From assembly GCF_007970665.1 (NCBI RefSeq), contig NZ_CP042430.1:3596001-3660000 (forward strand): DNA of 64,000 nt, written 5' to 3'. The stretch comes from Baekduia soli (GTDB lineage Bacteria; Actinomycetota; Thermoleophilia; Solirubrobacterales; Solirubrobacteraceae). Shown here in pieces: positions 61,762 through 64,000 of the stretch (positions are counted from its first letter, which is position 1; every line of letters begins with the position of its first letter). Position numbers and translations under genes: made by a program. The notes under the pieces were generated by a model. That model ran no database searches. It was not told where the DNA came from and saw only the letters and a list, made by a program, of their open reading frames with translations.

Positions 61762-62399
61762 GCCTGCGCCGCCAGCTTTCGCAGGGCCTCGCCGTAGGAG
61801 CCCTCCTCGTCGAGGATCGCGCCGCCGGCGCGCACGCGCTCCCAGACGGCGTTCTCCTGGGCCTCGATCTCGGCGGCGCGGTCCAGCGCCGCGGGCAGCT
61901 CGTCGGCCGGGACCACGATGAGGCCGTCGGCGTCGCCGATGATCCAGTCGCCGGGGGCCACCGTGGCGGCCCCGATCGTCAGGGTCACGTCGATCTCGCC
62001 CGGGCCGGGCTTGCCCGCCAGCGGCGTCGTGCCGCGCGCGTAGACGGCGATGGGCAGCTCGCGCAGCTTGGCGATGTCGCGGACGTTGCCGTCCAGGACG
62101 ATGGCGGCGACCCCGCGCCGGGCGGCCTCCGCGCCGAGCAGCTCGCCCAGGTAGGCGTGCGGCCCGGGGCCCTGGACGACGAGGACGTCTCCCTCCCCCG
62201 CGGCCAGCAGGGCGCGCATCAACGCGCTGCCGTAGCCGGGCTCGCACCGGGCGGTGACGGCCGGCCCGGCGATCGTCGCGCCGCCGTGCAGGCAGCGGAT
62301 CGCGGGATCCAGCCCGTCCTCGAGGCGCTTGCCGCGCGCGTCGCAGATCACCGAGGCGTTCAGGCCCCGCACCGTCTCCGACAGCGACCGTTCGTCCAT
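61758..62399 (-). CDS. RraA family protein (HMG/CHA aldolase-like)
   Basis: The 213-residue product matches the RraA/4-hydroxy-4-methyl-2-oxoglutarate aldolase fold. It has LNASVICDARGKR near residue 13, GYGSALMRALLAAGEGDVLV near 58, and the family G-x20-R-D signature in GELLGAEAARRGVAAIVLDG followed by NVRD near residue 108. The Arg-Asp pair suggests an active aldolase/decarboxylase rather than only an RNase E inhibitor relative. ATG 62399 has GGAGGG nine bases upstream. It is coupled to the downstream keto-acid reductase. The gene order fits degradation of a branched or aromatic acid. Confidence 0.87.
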   Translation of the reverse strand: MDERSLSETVRGLNASVICDARGKRLEDGLDPAIRCLHGGATIAGPAVTARCEPGYGSALMRALLAAGEGDVLVVQGPGPHAYLGELLGAEAARRGVAAIVLDGNVRDIAKLRELPIAVYARGTTPLAGKPGPGEIDVTLTIGAATVAPGDWIIGDADGLIVVPADELPAALDRAAEIEAQENAVWERVRAGGAILDEEGSYGEALRKLAAQA

Positions 62400-62506
62400 G
62401 CTCACGTGACCCTCCGATGACGTCTTGGCCCGGTCCGGGCCGGGAGGCCCGGGCGGTGGTGGCGCATGCAACCTACCGGCTCGGCGCGCGGTGATCGTTG
62501 GGCGCG

Positions 62507-63268
62507 TCAGCCCAGGCCGGCGGCGAAGGCGGCGATCGCCGCGACCGTCTCCTCCGGCGCCTCGAGGTGCGGGCTGTGGCGCGCGGGCAGCTCGACCCGC
62601 GCGACGGCGGCCGGCGCGCCGCGCTCGATGCGGTCCAGCTGCTCCAGCGTCGCGTACTGGTCGTCGACGCCCTGCAGCAGCAGCGTCGGCGCGCGCAGGC
62701 GGGCGATCTCCGCCGTCAGCTCCCAGCGCTCGAAGCCCGGCCCGAGCCAGACGTCGCACCAGCCGCCGAACGCGGCGTCGGGGTCGTCGTGGTGGCGGGC
62801 CAGGCGCTCGCGCAGCCCGCCGTGCAGGTAGGCCTCGCGCGTGGCGCGGATGCCCGCCAGGGTCACGGGCTCGACGAACACGTGCGGCGCGATGAGCACG
62901 GCACCGGTGACGGGCCGGGCGCCCGCGTGGATGAGCGCGATCGACGCGCCGTCGGAGTGCCCGACGAGGATCGGCCGCTCCGCCCCCAGCCCGCGCAGCA
63001 CGGCGGGCAGCACGTCGAGCGCCTCCTGGGCGAAGAAGGCCGCCGTGCGCGGCGCCGGCGGCGGGTCCGAGCGCCCGTGCCCGAAGCGCGAGAAGGCCAG
63101 CACGCGGCGCCCGGTCGCGGCCGCCAGGGCCTCCGGGAACGCGCGCCACAGCCCCACGGAGCCCAGGCCCTCGTGCAGGAGCACGAGCGCCGCGCGGTCC
63201 TCGTCGCCGTCCCAGGCCGCGGCCTCCAGGCGGCGTCCGGCGACCGTCAGCCCCAGCGCACCGCTCAC
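62507..63268 (-). CDS. Alpha/beta hydrolase
   Basis: The 253-residue product has the alpha/beta-hydrolase core: the oxyanion stretch VLLHEGLGSVGLWRAFPEAL near 33, the nucleophile elbow PILVGHSDGASIALIH (GHSDG) near 103, the acid in LLLQGVDDQYATLEQL near 198, and the His in LPARHSPHLEAPEE near 230. The triad is thus complete. The HEGLGS form resembles esterases and lactonases of aromatic degradation, but the substrate is not clear. GTG 63268 follows the acetamidase stop by 20 bases. Confidence 0.88.
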   Translation of the reverse strand: MSGALGLTVAGRRLEAAAWDGDEDRAALVLLHEGLGSVGLWRAFPEALAAATGRRVLAFSRFGHGRSDPPPAPRTAAFFAQEALDVLPAVLRGLGAERPILVGHSDGASIALIHAGARPVTGAVLIAPHVFVEPVTLAGIRATREAYLHGGLRERLARHHDDPDAAFGGWCDVWLGPGFERWELTAEIARLRAPTLLLQGVDDQYATLEQLDRIERGAPAAVARVELPARHSPHLEAPEETVAAIAAFAAGLG

Positions 63269-63288
63269 GCTTCGCGGGTCACCGCACC

Positions 63289-64000
63289 TCAGGCCCGGAA
63301 CGGACCGGGGCAGGCGTCGATCCTGGGGATCGCGAAGCGCGCGATCGTGCCGAAGCCCTCGGCCGGCCTGCAGCCCTGCGCTACGCCCGCGTCGCACGCG
63401 ACGGACAGGAAGATGAACGCGTCCTCGATCGTGAAGCCGTGCTCGTCGACGAGCATCCGCGCCGCCTCCTCGGAGACGAGCTGCAGCGCTTCGGCGTAGT
63501 CCGGCGCCGTGGCGTGCGGCACCCAGCGGTCGTGCAGCTCGGTCACCGGCCACGTCGCCTGGCGGCCCTTGACGACGCCGAAGCGAACGTCGACCTCCCC
63601 CGCGATCTCGACGCCGGTGAAGCAGATCTCCCCGTCGCCCATCGCCGCGTGCATGTCGCCGACCGCGAACATGCCGCCGGGCTGGCGCACCGGCAGGAAG
63701 ATGCGCGCGCCCTTGCCGTGCCAGTGGTCGTCGAGGTTGCCGCCGTGCCGGCCGGCCAGCCCGTTGGCCAGGGTCTCGCCCCCGGTCGCGACGCCGACGA
63801 CCCCGACCATCGGCATCGCCGGGAACGCCACGCGGTCGTTCATGCGCACGAGTCCGTCACGGACCTCGAACATGCGCGTGACGGGGGCCTGCACCAGCCC
63901 GCTGAGCTGACCGAACCCCGGGATCAGCGTCGCCACGCCCCACTGGACCGGCCGCACGTCGAGGATCTCGGCCACGAGCGAGTCGCCCGGCTCGGCGCCC
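63289..64000 (-). CDS. Acetamidase/formamidase family protein (partial, N-terminus outside window)
   Basis: At least 237 C-terminal residues of an FmdA/AmdA-type amidase. The family core is clear: GRHGGNLDDHWHGKGARIFL, PGGMFAVGDMHAAMGDGEIC (GD.HA..GDGE), and FTIEDAFIFLSVACDAGVAQ. Such enzymes hydrolyse formamide, acetamide or similar short amides to ammonia and an acid. The gene enters from the right edge (frame open at 64000) and leads the row with the hydrolase, RraA-like and reductase genes, so may supply the first step of a shared pathway. The in-frame codon at 63975 is internal, not the start. Confidence 0.88.
   Translation of the reverse strand, partial: GAEPGDSLVAEILDVRPVQWGVATLIPGFGQLSGLVQAPVTRMFEVRDGLVRMNDRVAFPAMPMVGVVGVATGGETLANGLAGRHGGNLDDHWHGKGARIFLPVRQPGGMFAVGDMHAAMGDGEICFTGVEIAGEVDVRFGVVKGRQATWPVTELHDRWVPHATAPDYAEALQLVSEEAARMLVDEHGFTIEDAFIFLSVACDAGVAQGCRPAEGFGTIARFAIPRIDACPGPFRA

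Overview
The window is 64 kb of very GC-rich bacterial chromosome. The content (short-form HisG with HisZ, Asp-type MurA, many short-leader mRNAs, dense 4-bp gene overlaps) suggests an actinobacterium, perhaps the Thermoleophilia/Solirubrobacterales group. That placement is inference from style and gene content; no phylogeny was run. Most of it is housekeeping and biosynthetic sequence. I see no phage, IS element, CRISPR array or tRNA gene.

Layout. 1-5.8 kb: a histidine operon on the minus strand, hisZ-hisG-hisD-hisB-hisH-hisA-hisF, nearly all joined by 4-bp start/stop overlaps. 5.8-11.6 kb: murA, an HD protein, an MFS transporter, a duplicated Cys-rich protein, an isocitrate-dehydrogenase-like enzyme, a small ORF whose start lies in an SOS-box-like palindrome, and a frameshifted glyoxalase gene. 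11.6-17.2 kb: one rRNA operon on the minus strand (16S-23S-5S) with a hairpin-rich spacer lacking tRNAs, a processing stem around 16S and a candidate promoter. 17.2-21.8 kb: yjbQ, tyrS, a class A penicillin-binding protein and a 3-methyladenine DNA glycosylase. 21.8-35.1 kb: amino-acid biosynthesis, with leuB-ilvE-degT-argH-mpg, an XRE/cupin regulator with leuC-leuD, and leuA with an M20 peptidase gene. leuA is preceded by a Leu-rich leader peptide whose codons are complementary to the leuA ribosome binding site. A chemotaxis receptor with a sigma-28-like promoter and a patatin lie between these units.

35.1-46 kb: oxidoreductase, universal stress protein, an APC permease with a one-base frameshift, and the remains of a polyamine-type ABC permease pair abutting a beheaded response regulator (a rearrangement or assembly join near 39,280). 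Then come a sigma-like/zinc-finger/membrane fusion protein, proline catabolism (PRODH and P5CDH) and a drug-efflux MFS/TetR pair. 46-55 kb: pdxS-pdxT, an RpiR regulator, a FUSC membrane protein, a GAF-GGDEF diguanylate cyclase, a lipoprotein and a modABC molybdate transporter. 55-64 kb: a zinc-ribbon protein, a GntR/HutC regulator with a ClC channel, an ABC exporter, an MFS transporter, and a catabolic-looking row (acetamidase/formamidase, alpha/beta hydrolase, RraA-like aldolase, ketopantoate-reductase-like enzyme) running off the right edge.

A theme across the window is a TANNNT hexamer 6-11 bases upstream of the start codon of about fifteen first genes, which implies leaderless or nearly leaderless mRNAs. 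Genes inside operons instead use overlaps or Shine-Dalgarno sequences. Two single-base losses in C/G runs (APC permease, glyoxalase) and the join at 39.28 kb should be checked as possible sequencing or assembly errors before being read as biology.
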